Counted from the first letter of the stretch, positions 8,499-18,573 are shown. The stretch: DNA of 64,000 bases from an uncultured Methanomicrobiales archaeon (GCA_903926075.1 CAIYHQ010000133.1:1-64000); one strand, 5' to 3'. Numbers and translations: made by a program. Notes: a model not told the origin generated them from the letters alone.

Positions 8499-10244
8499 TT
8501 ATATCCGCTTGAATGCCTTTCTAATTAAATCAAGTGGATATGAGATCATTATCGGACGTCCATGAGGGCAGGTAAACCTGTTTTTACATTGCCCCAGTTG
8601 CTCAATTAGCCTCTCGCTATTAGCAGGTGAAAAAGGAAGACCTGACTTAATTGCTCCTCTGCAGGAGATAAGCCTTTGAATTTTCTCGCGAAAAGGCAAT
8701 GCCTCAGTCTCCTGAGAGTGAATTATATCTTCAATTATATTTCTGACCGAGTCGGAATCTGTGGACCGTCCCAGTACATCCGGGATTGAACGGACAACAA
8801 AAGAGTCTTTACCAAATTTTTCAATATTAAATCCATAGTTTTCCAGATCTTCAAAGACTGATTCAAGGCGTGTTGCGTCTCCAGGTGAAAGCTGTAGAGA
8901 TACAGGGGAAATAAGTTCCTGGCGCATATTTTTTCCACTCTGTTTAATATATTCGTAGAGTATCCTTTCATGAGCTGCATGCTGGTCAAAGATGATTAAT
9001 TCACCTTCACCAGATTCACATATAATATATTCCTCACAAAATTGTCCGATAATTTTTAGGTTTTGAATTTGATTCTCTTCTTTTTTTAGAGAAAGAGAGG
9101 TTTGTCTCAATTTCTCTCCGGTCTGTCTTAATTTACTAAGTGAGGGTTCATGAACCGCCAGAGTCAAAGGTGTTTCCACTCGGTATCGGATTTTTTCTTT
9201 CTCAGGTAGCGGAATTGTATAAGAGAGGGGTTCATTACCTTCTGTAAATAGTTCGTCAACCGCAGATCTGATTGATGATACTATGACTGATTCATCCTGA
9301 AACCGAATTGTCCTCTTTGTGGGATGAATATTAACATCAATGCATTTTCCAGGTATTGTTATTGAAAGAAAGCCTACCGGGAAACGGTGGGTCATAAGAA
9401 GTGTCCCATAACCATCCGTAATTGCTTTTATCAGGCTTTTTGAATACACAGTACGGTTATTTACAGAAATATAGATGTGATAGGGGCCATTTCTTGAAAG
9501 GCCTGGTTTTGAGAGATAACCTTTAATCTCAAACCCGGATCTTTCAATTAAAAGAGGTTTTAAATCCTTAACAATTTCTGATCCAAACAAGACTGATATA
9601 GTATCTATCAGATTTCCAGTAGGTGGGACTTCCAATATAGGTTTTCCATCACGTTTGAGAGTGAACCCGACATCAGGATGAGCTAGTGCAAAAGATGTCA
9701 GTAAAGTCTGAATAAGAGATAGTTCAGTCCTGAAACTTTTTTGAAATTTCTTCCGAGCCGGTGTTGTTGAAAAAAGGTCAGTAACCTCGATGAATGTCCC
9801 ATCAGAACTTGCAACCTCATTAAATGAGATAAACTCACCATCTTTGACTATTATTTTTGATCCAATGGATTCGCTATAACGGGCTTTAGTTGTGATTATC
9901 AATGTTGATACTGCAGCGATACTGGAAAGAGCCTCTCCACGAAAACCAAGAGTACTGAGTGCGTTCAGGTCTTCAATTGAGGCAATTTTACTTGTTGTAT
10001 GTGGAAGAGGGGCGATTTTTACATCATCATAACTCATACCAAGGCCATCATCAGTTACATGAAGTTTATACAATTCTTTATCCTTCAGGTAGACTTCGAT
10101 CCTTATCCGGTGTGAATCGGCATCAAGTGAATTTTCAACAAGTTCTTTAATAACTGACGCAGGACGCTCAACAACTTCTCCTGCCCTTATCTTGTCGACA
10201 GTGTCCTGAGAAAGTACCTTAATTTTTTGCATATTCTCGTTCAT
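8499..10244 (-). CDS. mutL: DNA mismatch repair protein MutL
   Basis: A 581-residue GHKL ATPase acting after MutS. N-terminal ATPase motifs: VVERPASVIKELVENSLDA (N box), VTDDGLGM, TLGFRGEAL and TTPARKKF. The C-terminal domain keeps the metal-dependent nicking motif DQHA(x)2E(x)4E (DQHAAHERILYE) plus the later SCRGAIKSG and CPHGRP motifs, so it should be an endonuclease-type MutL as in organisms without MutH. The start overlaps the mutS stop as ATGA. Bacterial-type MutS/MutL is patchy among archaea, so ancient transfer is likely. Confidence 0.96.
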   Translation of the reverse strand: MNENMQKIKVLSQDTVDKIRAGEVVERPASVIKELVENSLDADSHRIRIEVYLKDKELYKLHVTDDGLGMSYDDVKIAPLPHTTSKIASIEDLNALSTLGFRGEALSSIAAVSTLIITTKARYSESIGSKIIVKDGEFISFNEVASSDGTFIEVTDLFSTTPARKKFQKSFRTELSLIQTLLTSFALAHPDVGFTLKRDGKPILEVPPTGNLIDTISVLFGSEIVKDLKPLLIERSGFEIKGYLSKPGLSRNGPYHIYISVNNRTVYSKSLIKAITDGYGTLLMTHRFPVGFLSITIPGKCIDVNIHPTKRTIRFQDESVIVSSIRSAVDELFTEGNEPLSYTIPLPEKEKIRYRVETPLTLAVHEPSLSKLRQTGEKLRQTSLSLKKEENQIQNLKIIGQFCEEYIICESGEGELIIFDQHAAHERILYEYIKQSGKNMRQELISPVSLQLSPGDATRLESVFEDLENYGFNIEKFGKDSFVVRSIPDVLGRSTDSDSVRNIIEDIIHSQETEALPFREKIQRLISCRGAIKSGLPFSPANSERLIEQLGQCKNRFTCPHGRPIMISYPLDLIRKAFKRI

Positions 10245-12883
10245 TCCTCTCCTTCCTTCCAGAACACAGCTTTCTTTCTAAGGCTGTAAAGCAGAGTTAT
10301 TGCACCAAGGGGCGTCATCTCATCCGGGTTCAGGGATATAAGTTCTTCAATAAGAGGGTTGCTTCTTTTCTCTTTCTCATTACTATCAAAAAGCAGAAGT
10401 TGTATAGACTTTTTCCTGGTTTTTTTCGATTGATTAATTTGTAAAAGGACATTTTCGAGGTTTTCCTGGGCTAACAGCACAACTTCTTCAGGTATTCCTG
10501 CAAGAGCTGCAACATGAATGCCGTAACTCCTGTCGGTTGCACCTGATACCAGTTTTCTTTTGAATATTATCTCATTACCACTTTCTTTTACTGCAAAGTG
10601 GCAGTTTTTTATCCTTGGATAATCAGTTTCAATACCGATAAGTTCATGAAAATGCGTAGCAAATAACGTTCTGGGGGCTCCTTTGTCATTTTCATGAAGA
10701 TACGTCAGAACTGCTTTTGCAATGCTCAACCCGTCAGCAGTACTTGTCCCTCTGCCTATCTCATCAAGGATAATGAGGCTATTACCTGTGAAGTTCGAGA
10801 GGATATTTGCGAGTTCAAGCATCTCAACCATGAATGTTGACTGTCCCCGTGCAAGGTCATCAAAGGCTCCAACCCTGGAAAAGACCCGGTCAACCAATCC
10901 TAGTTCTGCATATGAAGCCGGGACAAAGCTTCCCATCTGGGCCATGACAGTAATCAGGGCAACCGCCCGCATATAGGTGGATTTTCCTGCCATGTTTGCA
11001 CCGGTAATTATAAGGATCTGGTCTTTATCAACGGCCAGATATGTATCATTGGGTATAAACCCTGATTTACTCCGGGTTTCAACAACCGGATGCCTCCCAT
11101 CACGAATCAATGTAACTGGTTCATCGACTATAACAGGACGTGTATAACAATTAAAAAGGGCCGCATCGCCAAGTGCCGTGAGAAAATCAAGGAGGGCAAT
11201 TCCCTGGGCCATTGCCTGAATTTCTGTTACATATTCTCCGAGTTTTTTTATTAATTCCCTGTAAAGTGATTCCTCGAGTGATAAGATCTTTTCATCCGCT
11301 GACTGGATTTGGGCTTCTTTCTCTTTTAACTCAGGCGTTATATATCGCTCGCCCGTTGAAGTAGTCTGTTTCCTCTCATAATCCTGGGGGATAAGGTGAA
11401 GATTTGAACGTGTCACTTCTAAATAATAACCAAAAACCGATGTATAGCCTACTTTGAGAGACTTTATCCCGGTTCTTTCACGTTCGCTCTGCTGGAGTTC
11501 CAGTACCCAGTCTCTTCCTTTCTTAGCAGAATTCCTTATTAAATCAAGATCAACTGAATATCCTTCCTTTATTACACCTCCCTGCCGTGTTGTTGGCGGT
11601 GGATCATCAACAATTGAGGACCTGATAACCCGGATTACTTCTCCTGCACCTTTCATTGAGAGGGCCTCATAACTTTTGGAAAAAAGGGTTGAGGCATCAG
11701 ATTCCTCAAGCAGTACTTTTATTGCAGGGAGAGTTTCAAGTGAACCAGCAAGTGAAACCAGGTCACGGGGGGTGGCATTTCCATATGATATTCGTGCTGC
11801 AGTCCTCTCAATATCGCCACACCTTTTTAAGAGTGCCTGAAGTTCATTTTTTATTCCTACATGTTCAGTAAGAAACTGTACTGCGCAATAGCGTTCTTCA
11901 ATTTTAACTTTTGAGATAAGAGGGCAAACAATAGCTGTTTTTAAAAAACGAGAACCCATAGGGGTCTTTGTACGGTTCAAAACAGAATATAATGTATTTT
12001 CACCTGACTCCCCCTTTATTTGGGAGATAAGTTCAAGATTTCTTAGTGTAATACTGTCAAGGACCATTGTTTCAGACCTTGAACGAAGGCTTAACTTCCT
12101 GATGTGCGGAAGACTCTGGAGCTGTGTCTCCTCTGCATACAAAAGGGCGATGGCTGCTGCAGGGATGGTTTCAGGAGACAGGAGGCAGCCGGACCTCTCT
12201 GTCTCACCCGGTGGGAGTTTTGAATCCAGAACTTCCAGTGCAATTTTACCAGCTGTACGGGTAGGATCATATTGTGTTACAGGGATAGACTGGAGTTTGA
12301 GTATCTCGGTAATTGCTTCAGAAAGTCCGTATGGGACTAAGCATTCCAGAGGATTATATTTAAAAATCTCAGTCAGGACTTCAGTATATGGCGGTTTAGC
12401 AATACACGAAATAACAAAAAATTCACCTGTTGAAAGTTCAAGAAAAGCTACACCGACATTATCATCTTTTCCGGGTGCTGAAATCACCATAAGATAGTGA
12501 GAATCGGTTGATGAAAGGTACGCATCGTCAATAACAGTTCCTGGTGTTATTACCCTGACAACATCGCGTTTCACTACCCCTTTAGCATATTTTGGGTCTT
12601 CTACCTGCTCACATATTGCAACTTTGAAGCCATTACTGACAAGCTTTGCAATATAATTCTCCCCGGCATGGTAAGGGACACCTGCAAGCGGAATACGTTT
12701 TCCTGATTTATCTTTTGAACGTGAAGTGAGTGCAATTCCAAGAACTGGTGCAATAGTTTCTGCATCTGTTTCAAAAGTTTCGTAAAAATCACCCATCCTG
12801 AAGAATAATATTGCATCCGGATATTTAGCTTTAAAGAAGCGGTATTGCTCCATTGCCGGGGTAAGTCTCTTCTCATCAGACAT
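10241..12883 (-). CDS. mutS: DNA mismatch repair protein MutS
   Basis: An 880-residue mismatch-recognition ATPase. The mismatch-binding domain begins within the first 50 residues with the FRMGDFYETF motif (the Phe-x-Glu wedge). The C-terminal ATPase has Walker A TGANMAGKST, Walker B LIILDEIGRGTS and the ATHFHELIG signature, followed by the helix-turn-helix dimer region GIHVAALAGIPEEVV. Length and domain order match bacterial MutS1. A TATA-like TTTATAAA at 12959-12968 (minus strand) lies about 75 bases upstream. Co-transcribed with mutL. Confidence 0.97.
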   Translation of the reverse strand: MSDEKRLTPAMEQYRFFKAKYPDAILFFRMGDFYETFETDAETIAPVLGIALTSRSKDKSGKRIPLAGVPYHAGENYIAKLVSNGFKVAICEQVEDPKYAKGVVKRDVVRVITPGTVIDDAYLSSTDSHYLMVISAPGKDDNVGVAFLELSTGEFFVISCIAKPPYTEVLTEIFKYNPLECLVPYGLSEAITEILKLQSIPVTQYDPTRTAGKIALEVLDSKLPPGETERSGCLLSPETIPAAAIALLYAEETQLQSLPHIRKLSLRSRSETMVLDSITLRNLELISQIKGESGENTLYSVLNRTKTPMGSRFLKTAIVCPLISKVKIEERYCAVQFLTEHVGIKNELQALLKRCGDIERTAARISYGNATPRDLVSLAGSLETLPAIKVLLEESDASTLFSKSYEALSMKGAGEVIRVIRSSIVDDPPPTTRQGGVIKEGYSVDLDLIRNSAKKGRDWVLELQQSERERTGIKSLKVGYTSVFGYYLEVTRSNLHLIPQDYERKQTTSTGERYITPELKEKEAQIQSADEKILSLEESLYRELIKKLGEYVTEIQAMAQGIALLDFLTALGDAALFNCYTRPVIVDEPVTLIRDGRHPVVETRSKSGFIPNDTYLAVDKDQILIITGANMAGKSTYMRAVALITVMAQMGSFVPASYAELGLVDRVFSRVGAFDDLARGQSTFMVEMLELANILSNFTGNSLIILDEIGRGTSTADGLSIAKAVLTYLHENDKGAPRTLFATHFHELIGIETDYPRIKNCHFAVKESGNEIIFKRKLVSGATDRSYGIHVAALAGIPEEVVLLAQENLENVLLQINQSKKTRKKSIQLLLFDSNEKEKRSNPLIEELISLNPDEMTPLGAITLLYSLRKKAVFWKEGEE

Positions 12884-12993
12884 GGCACTCTTTCACGGAT
12901 AGTTCCTTTAAGGATACAGTTCTAGAAAAAACAGGAGTTATTTCCTTTTGGGAAGGAATTTATAAAATTTTTACTCGGGTCCTGTTCGGATTA

Positions 12994-13470
12994 CTATAAA
13001 TTTTTCAGCGCTACGAGGTCTTTTACACCATTAAGTCGCCATACGAGAGATCTCTCTTCACGAGCAATATTCTCTGGCGGGTCCAAGGGTGAATGACCTA
13101 GTGCGGCAAGGATATTCATCGACAAATTACGGGATTTTATCAGGTTCACAAATGTTTCCCTTACAATTTTTTTGTCGATAGAATCTGTAACTTCAGAGAG
13201 AAGCCCCTGCATCGTTACGAACGTGTAACATGAGAGGTCTTTTGAATATTTTTCAACTTCAACCGAAACATAAGGACTCTTCTTGAAGTACTCGATCTTT
13301 TTTCCATATTTTGTTGACAGAAAATATAGAAAATTACCATCAAAAGTGTAGAGGAATGGCGCAATATATGGATATTTTTCTCCCTGAAACGCAATTCTTG
13401 ATATATAACCCTGTTCGATAAGTTTATCGTACTCGCGTTTCTCCATTCTTGGGATCTTTACGATCTCCAT
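12994..13470 (-). CDS. Pyridoxamine 5'-phosphate oxidase-like flavin-binding protein
   Basis: A 158-residue protein resembling the FMN-binding split-barrel family (NimA/PNPOx-like). The pattern seen is an N-terminal helix (MEKREYDKLIEQGYISRIAF), strands with YPYIAPFLYTFDGNFLYFLST, the Gly-Lys-Lys stretch KYGKKIEYFKKSPYVSVEVE and a Tyr/Phe strand CYTFVTMQGLLSEV. Proteins of this type bind FMN, heme or F420 and often act as small reductases; the substrate cannot be told. It lies between mutS and an MBL-rhodanese gene on the same strand, about 90-110 bases from each. Confidence 0.75.
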   Translation of the reverse strand: MEIVKIPRMEKREYDKLIEQGYISRIAFQGEKYPYIAPFLYTFDGNFLYFLSTKYGKKIEYFKKSPYVSVEVEKYSKDLSCYTFVTMQGLLSEVTDSIDKKIVRETFVNLIKSRNLSMNILAALGHSPLDPPENIAREERSLVWRLNGVKDLVALKNL

Positions 13471-13559
13471 AGGCTCACAACTAGAGATGAGAAGATTCAG
13501 GAATAAAAGTTTCTGTTTTGTTCTTACTTATCCAAGAGCTGGACTTGTAAAAAATACGC

Positions 13560-14933
13560 CTAAATCACCTTAATTACCGGATATTTACTATTGATCCAGG
13601 CATTAAAACCTCCAAGGATATTTATTACATCCCTGTACCCCTTGCTAAGAAGAAAACTTCCTGCTAATGAGCCTTTATACCCTGCATCACAGTAGATAAC
13701 AATTTTTTTATCTTTTGGTATAGCGTGGAATTTTTGAGAAAGATCTCCGACATATAAATGACGCGCTGAACTGATGCTTCCAAATTTTCGCAGGTTATCA
13801 ATATCCCGTACATCCAGTAGTATGAACTCTTCAGTCTCTTTTTTTTCGTGTAGTTCATGGACTGACCAGTTTTGGAGTCTCGATACTTCTCCCCCTTTAA
13901 TATACCAGAGTGAATAGCCCCCGCCAAGCACTCCGGCCAGGTTATCATAGCCAAGCCTTATCAGCTGCCGTATTACAGGCTCAATTTCAAGATTATAATC
14001 GTCAACAAGGACTACCGGGTCATTATAGTTTAAAAAATACCCAACGAACGCTGATAGCCCGTCTCTCCAAATGTTCAGGCTCCCTTTAATATGACCTCCT
14101 GAAAAACCAGGAGGTGACCGGATATCAAGGATCTGTGCTTTATTCTTGATTGCGGTTTTGAAATCATCCAAAGACAAAAGATTAGATTCAGAGTATTTTC
14201 CGAGGACTGGCGCTCCTGCTGTGTTAAGTTCTTCCATCTTCTGAAAATATGGAGGAAGGTAATGATGCTCTTCTGTTTTCTTTTGGATAAATGAATTTTT
14301 TTCTAGATTGAAAACCGGGTTTATCTTCTTTTCATATCCTATCGTTGTAAGAGGATGCGATGTGATCTCAGAACCGCAAACTGAACCTGCTCCATGTGCA
14401 GGATAAATTATGACACCGTCACCCAGTGCTAGGAGTTTTTTTGTAATGCTATTGTATAGCATCTCTGAAACCTGAATCCTGTTCTCTGTGCCATAAAAAT
14501 CGGTCCTGCCTGTATCTCCTGAAAACAGGGTGTCTCCTGAAAAAACCGCAAAAACATCTGAAGTTGTGGAATTATCAATAACCGCTATTGATATGCTCTC
14601 ATAAGTATGTCCTGGCGTCTCTATTATCTTTAGTTCCAGTTCATTCAGACGAAAAATATCTCCATCCCTAACAGGATTTCCATACTGGAAGTTGTAATTA
14701 TGCCCATGATAGATTTCAGCTCCAGTTACTGCCCTTAATTCATTTGAACCTGAGACGTAGTCCTCGTTCCTGTGAGTTTCAAATATATGGGTTAATTTGA
14801 ACTTGTTTCTTTTTGCAATAACGAGATATATGTCAATATCACGCCTGGGGTCAATTATTGCTGCCTTAGCCCCTGAACCTATTATATACGAGTTGTGAGC
14901 GATTCCTTCAGAAACTATCCTTTCAATAAACAT
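13560..14933 (-). CDS. MBL-fold hydrolase fused to two rhodanese domains
   Basis: 457 residues. Residues 1-220 are a metallo-beta-lactamase fold related to persulfide dioxygenases. The metal motif reads THRNEDY instead of THxHxDH, then ETPGHTYESI, SGDTLFSGDTGRTD and YPAHGAGS. Residues about 255-345 form a first rhodanese domain lacking the active cysteine (VVLVDDYN). Residues about 360-455 form a second one with a cysteine loop, CDAGYKG. A role in sulfane sulfur or persulfide handling is likely from the family. The altered metal motif is seen in a known subgroup, so activity is not excluded. Confidence 0.85.
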   Translation of the reverse strand: MFIERIVSEGIAHNSYIIGSGAKAAIIDPRRDIDIYLVIAKRNKFKLTHIFETHRNEDYVSGSNELRAVTGAEIYHGHNYNFQYGNPVRDGDIFRLNELELKIIETPGHTYESISIAVIDNSTTSDVFAVFSGDTLFSGDTGRTDFYGTENRIQVSEMLYNSITKKLLALGDGVIIYPAHGAGSVCGSEITSHPLTTIGYEKKINPVFNLEKNSFIQKKTEEHHYLPPYFQKMEELNTAGAPVLGKYSESNLLSLDDFKTAIKNKAQILDIRSPPGFSGGHIKGSLNIWRDGLSAFVGYFLNYNDPVVLVDDYNLEIEPVIRQLIRLGYDNLAGVLGGGYSLWYIKGGEVSRLQNWSVHELHEKKETEEFILLDVRDIDNLRKFGSISSARHLYVGDLSQKFHAIPKDKKIVIYCDAGYKGSLAGSFLLSKGYRDVINILGGFNAWINSKYPVIKVI

Positions 14934-15052
14934 ATATTTATTCCAGCTTTTCTATGAGGTGACCTGACCTTAATAATTTTTTTTATCTGGGTGTCTTTAG
15001 ACCAAAAGATGTTTAGTTGAGAGAAGCTAATGAAGGTATCAGGGTAAATCTC

Positions 15053-15856
15053 ATGATAAAAAGAATATGGTGTGCTATTCCATTAATTGTATTATTCATC
15101 GGCATTTTTCTTTCAGGGTGTGTAGGACCTCAGGGAGGGGACAATGTACTTCCTAATATAAGTGTGAAAGGAATGGTCTATTATGATGAAAGTGGGCAGT
15201 ACTGGGGTATAACAGATGAGAACAATAAAGGTTACAAACCAGATAGTCTCGATACTAATTTCCAAAAAAACGGGCTTAAAGTTCAAATAAATGCACAACT
15301 TTTAAGTAACCCCAAAATGTCAGGCAACAGGGGTATACCTATACGAATTATTGATATTACTGAAATTCCTGATGCCGTTGCGACAGTGCCAGGCCAGCTT
15401 GTAGGGAGGGGAACAATGAAGAGTCTGCCTTTTGAAGGTGGTTTTTATGGAATTGTCGGAGATAACGATCAGAAATATTATCCCTTACAACCGGTTCCTG
15501 ATATTTTTAATAAAGATGGTACACCGGTGATATACACAATTGAAATTAGAAATGATGTAACATCCACAGTAATGTGGGGAACTCCGGTAGATGTAATTGA
15601 GCTCGGGTCGTTACCAGAGCCAAGCGAATATATCTATGGAACTGGGACTATTGTTTTTCTTGATTATGAGAAGACAAAATATGGATTCCTTTCTGATGCT
15701 ATCAAAGTAAGTGGAAAACAGCAGATAGACCCAGGCAGCATACCAGATCAATTCAAAAAAGATGGGATGAAAGTTAAGTACCTTGTTAAAGTGAATCCTT
15801 CATCAGAAGATAGTCAGTTTATAAATGGCGAACTGGTTTCCCTTGAACCGGCATAA
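15053..15856 (+). CDS. Lipoprotein with three repeated OB-like domains
   Basis: 267 residues from the ATG at 15053; a longer frame starts at 15017 but the hydrophobic signal begins right after this ATG. The signal ends with the lipobox LSGC. Three similar segments of about 70 residues follow (starting GMVYYDESGQYWGI, GRGTMKSLPFEGGFYGI and GTGTIVFLDYEKTKYGF). Each has aromatic-Gly, a D/N-rich turn, a Tyr-x-Pro stretch and a F-x-KDG-x-x-V-x-Y block. This looks like an internally triplicated small beta domain exposed on the outer face of the membrane. No enzyme motif is seen. Confidence 0.75.
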   Translation: MIKRIWCAIPLIVLFIGIFLSGCVGPQGGDNVLPNISVKGMVYYDESGQYWGITDENNKGYKPDSLDTNFQKNGLKVQINAQLLSNPKMSGNRGIPIRIIDITEIPDAVATVPGQLVGRGTMKSLPFEGGFYGIVGDNDQKYYPLQPVPDIFNKDGTPVIYTIEIRNDVTSTVMWGTPVDVIELGSLPEPSEYIYGTGTIVFLDYEKTKYGFLSDAIKVSGKQQIDPGSIPDQFKKDGMKVKYLVKVNPSSEDSQFINGELVSLEPA

Positions 15857-15883
15857 AAAATTTACTGACTCTTTACTCTTTTT

Positions 15884-16735
15884 TTACTTTCTCGTTTGGA
15901 GGAATGCTTTTATCTTTTCTTGTACAGGTTTATCTCCGGGCTTCTTTTGCATGAACGAATTTTCAAAGCATGGTCTCGCTTTTTTATAAAAAATTCCGAC
16001 CGGAATACCAGATTCAGTCTCGTAGTCCCACTCACGGCTGGTGATGCAAGCTGATTCGAAGTTTTCCAGGTCATTGGATTCTTTTCTGTATATGCGCTTA
16101 TTGTAAAAATCTGTCAGGTTATAGTAACTTGCACAGATTTGAAGGATATCAACAAATGAAAAACCCTTGTGAAGAATTGCTTCTTTTAAGATTATATTCA
16201 TATCAGGAGGATGCTTTGTGTATGTCCGGGCAATAAATGAGGCTCCTGCACATAACATAAGCTCGACAGGATTAAAAGGCAGTTCTTTTGTGCCATGAGG
16301 CGTAGAACGACCTTTAAAACCCAATGGGGAGGTAGGAGTATATTGGCCGGTAGTAAGTCCGTATACACGGTTGTCATGAACAAAAACCGAGATATCGATA
16401 TTCCTTTTTGCTGCAAAAATGAGGTGCTCAAGCCCTTCGGCATATAGATCTCCATCTCCGGCACAACAGAATACTATCAGTCCAGGGTTTGCGAGCTTAA
16501 TTCCTGTGGCAACAGGGATTGTACGGCCGTGAAGTGAGTAAAAACTATTTATTTTCATGTAGTCAGCAATCTTTGCATGACAACCAATCCCGGTAACAAG
16601 GACACATCGTTCTCTTGAGATTCCTTCTGATTCAAGAACAGAGATAACTGATTTGAGGCTGTGTTGGATTGTAAAATTACCGCAGCCCGGACACCATGTG
16701 TTCTGGGCGCTTGTTATGAGGTTTTCATCGCTCAT
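15884..16735 (-). CDS. 2-oxoacid:ferredoxin oxidoreductase, beta (TPP) subunit
   Basis: A 283-residue thiamine diphosphate subunit. Visible motifs: WCPGCGNFTI at the N-terminus, GIGCHAKIADYM, SLHGRTIPVATGIKLANP and the TPP-magnesium motif CAGDGD, then DNRVYGLTTGQYTPTSPLG. With the upstream gene it would convert a 2-oxoacid plus CoA to acyl-CoA and CO2 with reduction of ferredoxin. The family includes 2-oxoglutarate (Kor) and pyruvate-like enzymes; the substrate cannot be fixed from the sequence. Start overlaps the upstream gene by ATGA. Confidence 0.9.
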   Translation of the reverse strand: MSDENLITSAQNTWCPGCGNFTIQHSLKSVISVLESEGISRERCVLVTGIGCHAKIADYMKINSFYSLHGRTIPVATGIKLANPGLIVFCCAGDGDLYAEGLEHLIFAAKRNIDISVFVHDNRVYGLTTGQYTPTSPLGFKGRSTPHGTKELPFNPVELMLCAGASFIARTYTKHPPDMNIILKEAILHKGFSFVDILQICASYYNLTDFYNKRIYRKESNDLENFESACITSREWDYETESGIPVGIFYKKARPCFENSFMQKKPGDKPVQEKIKAFLQTRK

Positions 16736-18381
16736 GAAATCACCTTAAGGATCTTTTCCTCCAGTTCAGGGATAGAATTAGGCCTTCCATCAAATTTTTG
16801 AATATTAATATCTACATTTATATGAGAAAGGGTGAGAAGGTCAAGAAGCTGACCCCTTTTACTATCCTCTACGAGAATAAGTTTCTTAACACCTTTTAGA
16901 GCATTTTTCAGGGACTTTTCCGGAAAAGGGTTTAAAACTACAGGTTGAACCGCACGTAGATTATGCCTGCGAGCTATCTCCCTGCATATCCATTTATTTG
17001 AACCCCATGACACGAGAGCTGTATCTGCATTTTTATCCCCTGATAAATTTACAGACGGAAGATTTTCAATCTCTTCGAGAAGCATTTTCTCCTTTATTTC
17101 CCTTTTTATTACCTGACGTTTTACAATTTCAGGGTCCTCGGTTGTTATACCCTCGTCTGTATGGGAATAGCTGTTCACTTTTATTATTTCCCCTTTGAAC
17201 GGAGGGTGTGCCATAGGAGATATTCCATCATTTTTTTCAGAATATCTATTATAAGGAATTTCAGGCTGCCGATCAGATGATAAAATATTAATTTCGCTCT
17301 GTACCGGATTATCGAATGAATATGTGCTCTCGCCAAGACTCTTATCTGAAAGGATAAATGACGGGACCTGGTATTTCCATGCGATATCCATCGCAGTTTT
17401 TGACCAGGTATAAGCTTCAACCGGGTCACCGGGTGCAACTATGAAACGTGGAAACTCACCTTGTCCGGCATTTAGTATAAACTTAAGATCTGTCTGACCT
17501 GAATAGGTGGGAAGACCTGTACTTGGACCTGGCCTCTGGGCCATAAAAATTACAACTGGTATTTCTGCCTGTCCTGATAATGATAATCCCTCGGTCATAA
17601 GGCAGAAACCTCCCCCTGATGTCCCTACTGCAACTTTATTTCCTGCATACGATGCTCCTAATGCAGTCAGGATGACCGCAATTTCACTTTCTGGATGAAA
17701 CACTTTTAAGCCAAAATTATCTTCATTCTCTGCAAGAAAGTGAAGAACAGAGGAGGAGGGGGTCATTGGGTACGAGATATACATATCCAGACCTCCATTG
17801 ACAAGACCAAGGCTCACTGCCTCATTACCCGTTAGGAGTGGTCTCGGTTCATCATTTCTCCTTTGAATGGGGAAGCTTATTATTGACGCTTCATACCCTT
17901 TTTCTGCAACTAAAAGGTTCTCGGCTGTTAGCTTTTTTTCATGCAGAATAAAAACTTCTTTCACTACTTCCCATGGAATTTCTGCAGCTTTCGCAAAAGC
18001 ACCTACAATTGCTGAATTTTTCATCACATCAGGGAAATTATTCGATTTTAGGATAGTCGAAACTGGCACTGATATGCCTTCTGATTTTACAAGGTCTCCA
18101 TTGAATATTTTAACAGTGTCGTTTTTCATCCGGTTTTTATGAATTTGAAGCGTTTCTGCGTTCAGAGCCAGGATAAAGTCGACATTTTCACGATGTGTTC
18201 CAATTCTTTCATCTGCTGCCCTGATTATCGTAAAATTATGACCGCCTTTGATGAGAGACGGGTAATCATAATACATGAATACATAGTAGCCCATGTGATT
18301 GAGAAGCTGGGCAATAACGTAACCGGTAGTGTTAATCCCATCTCCGGCTTTTCCTCCGACGAGGACTGAAAACTCCTGCAT
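16732..18381 (-). CDS. 2-oxoacid:ferredoxin oxidoreductase, fused gamma-alpha subunit
   Basis: 549 residues. Residues 1-180 are the gamma domain (VLVGGKAGDGINTTGYVIAQLL, YPSLIKGGHNF). Residues about 185-549 are the alpha domain (TGNEAVSLGLVNGGLDMYISYPMTPSS, GTSGGGFCLMTEGLSLSG, MAQRPGPSTGLPT). The fusion with a separate beta subunit and no delta ferredoxin subunit is typical of the KorAB-like two-subunit class. It forms an ATGA-overlapped operon with the beta gene. Substrate unknown: 2-oxoglutarate is a common guess for this class, but other oxoacids are possible. Confidence 0.9.
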   Translation of the reverse strand: MQEFSVLVGGKAGDGINTTGYVIAQLLNHMGYYVFMYYDYPSLIKGGHNFTIIRAADERIGTHRENVDFILALNAETLQIHKNRMKNDTVKIFNGDLVKSEGISVPVSTILKSNNFPDVMKNSAIVGAFAKAAEIPWEVVKEVFILHEKKLTAENLLVAEKGYEASIISFPIQRRNDEPRPLLTGNEAVSLGLVNGGLDMYISYPMTPSSSVLHFLAENEDNFGLKVFHPESEIAVILTALGASYAGNKVAVGTSGGGFCLMTEGLSLSGQAEIPVVIFMAQRPGPSTGLPTYSGQTDLKFILNAGQGEFPRFIVAPGDPVEAYTWSKTAMDIAWKYQVPSFILSDKSLGESTYSFDNPVQSEINILSSDRQPEIPYNRYSEKNDGISPMAHPPFKGEIIKVNSYSHTDEGITTEDPEIVKRQVIKREIKEKMLLEEIENLPSVNLSGDKNADTALVSWGSNKWICREIARRHNLRAVQPVVLNPFPEKSLKNALKGVKKLILVEDSKRGQLLDLLTLSHINVDINIQKFDGRPNSIPELEEKILKVIS

Positions 18382-18573
18382 AATCTACCTTTGAACCTGA
18401 TTGGGATTCAAACAATATAATACAGATGATAGTGTTAATTTTGTGTCCTTTGAATTTTTTTACGATCATTTTTTCTATTACTGCTTTATAATTAATAAAA
18501 GAGTTTTACCAGGATTTTATAAATTCTGGTAGAAAATATGGGATTAGTAGTATTATCATTAAATCCCATTTAT

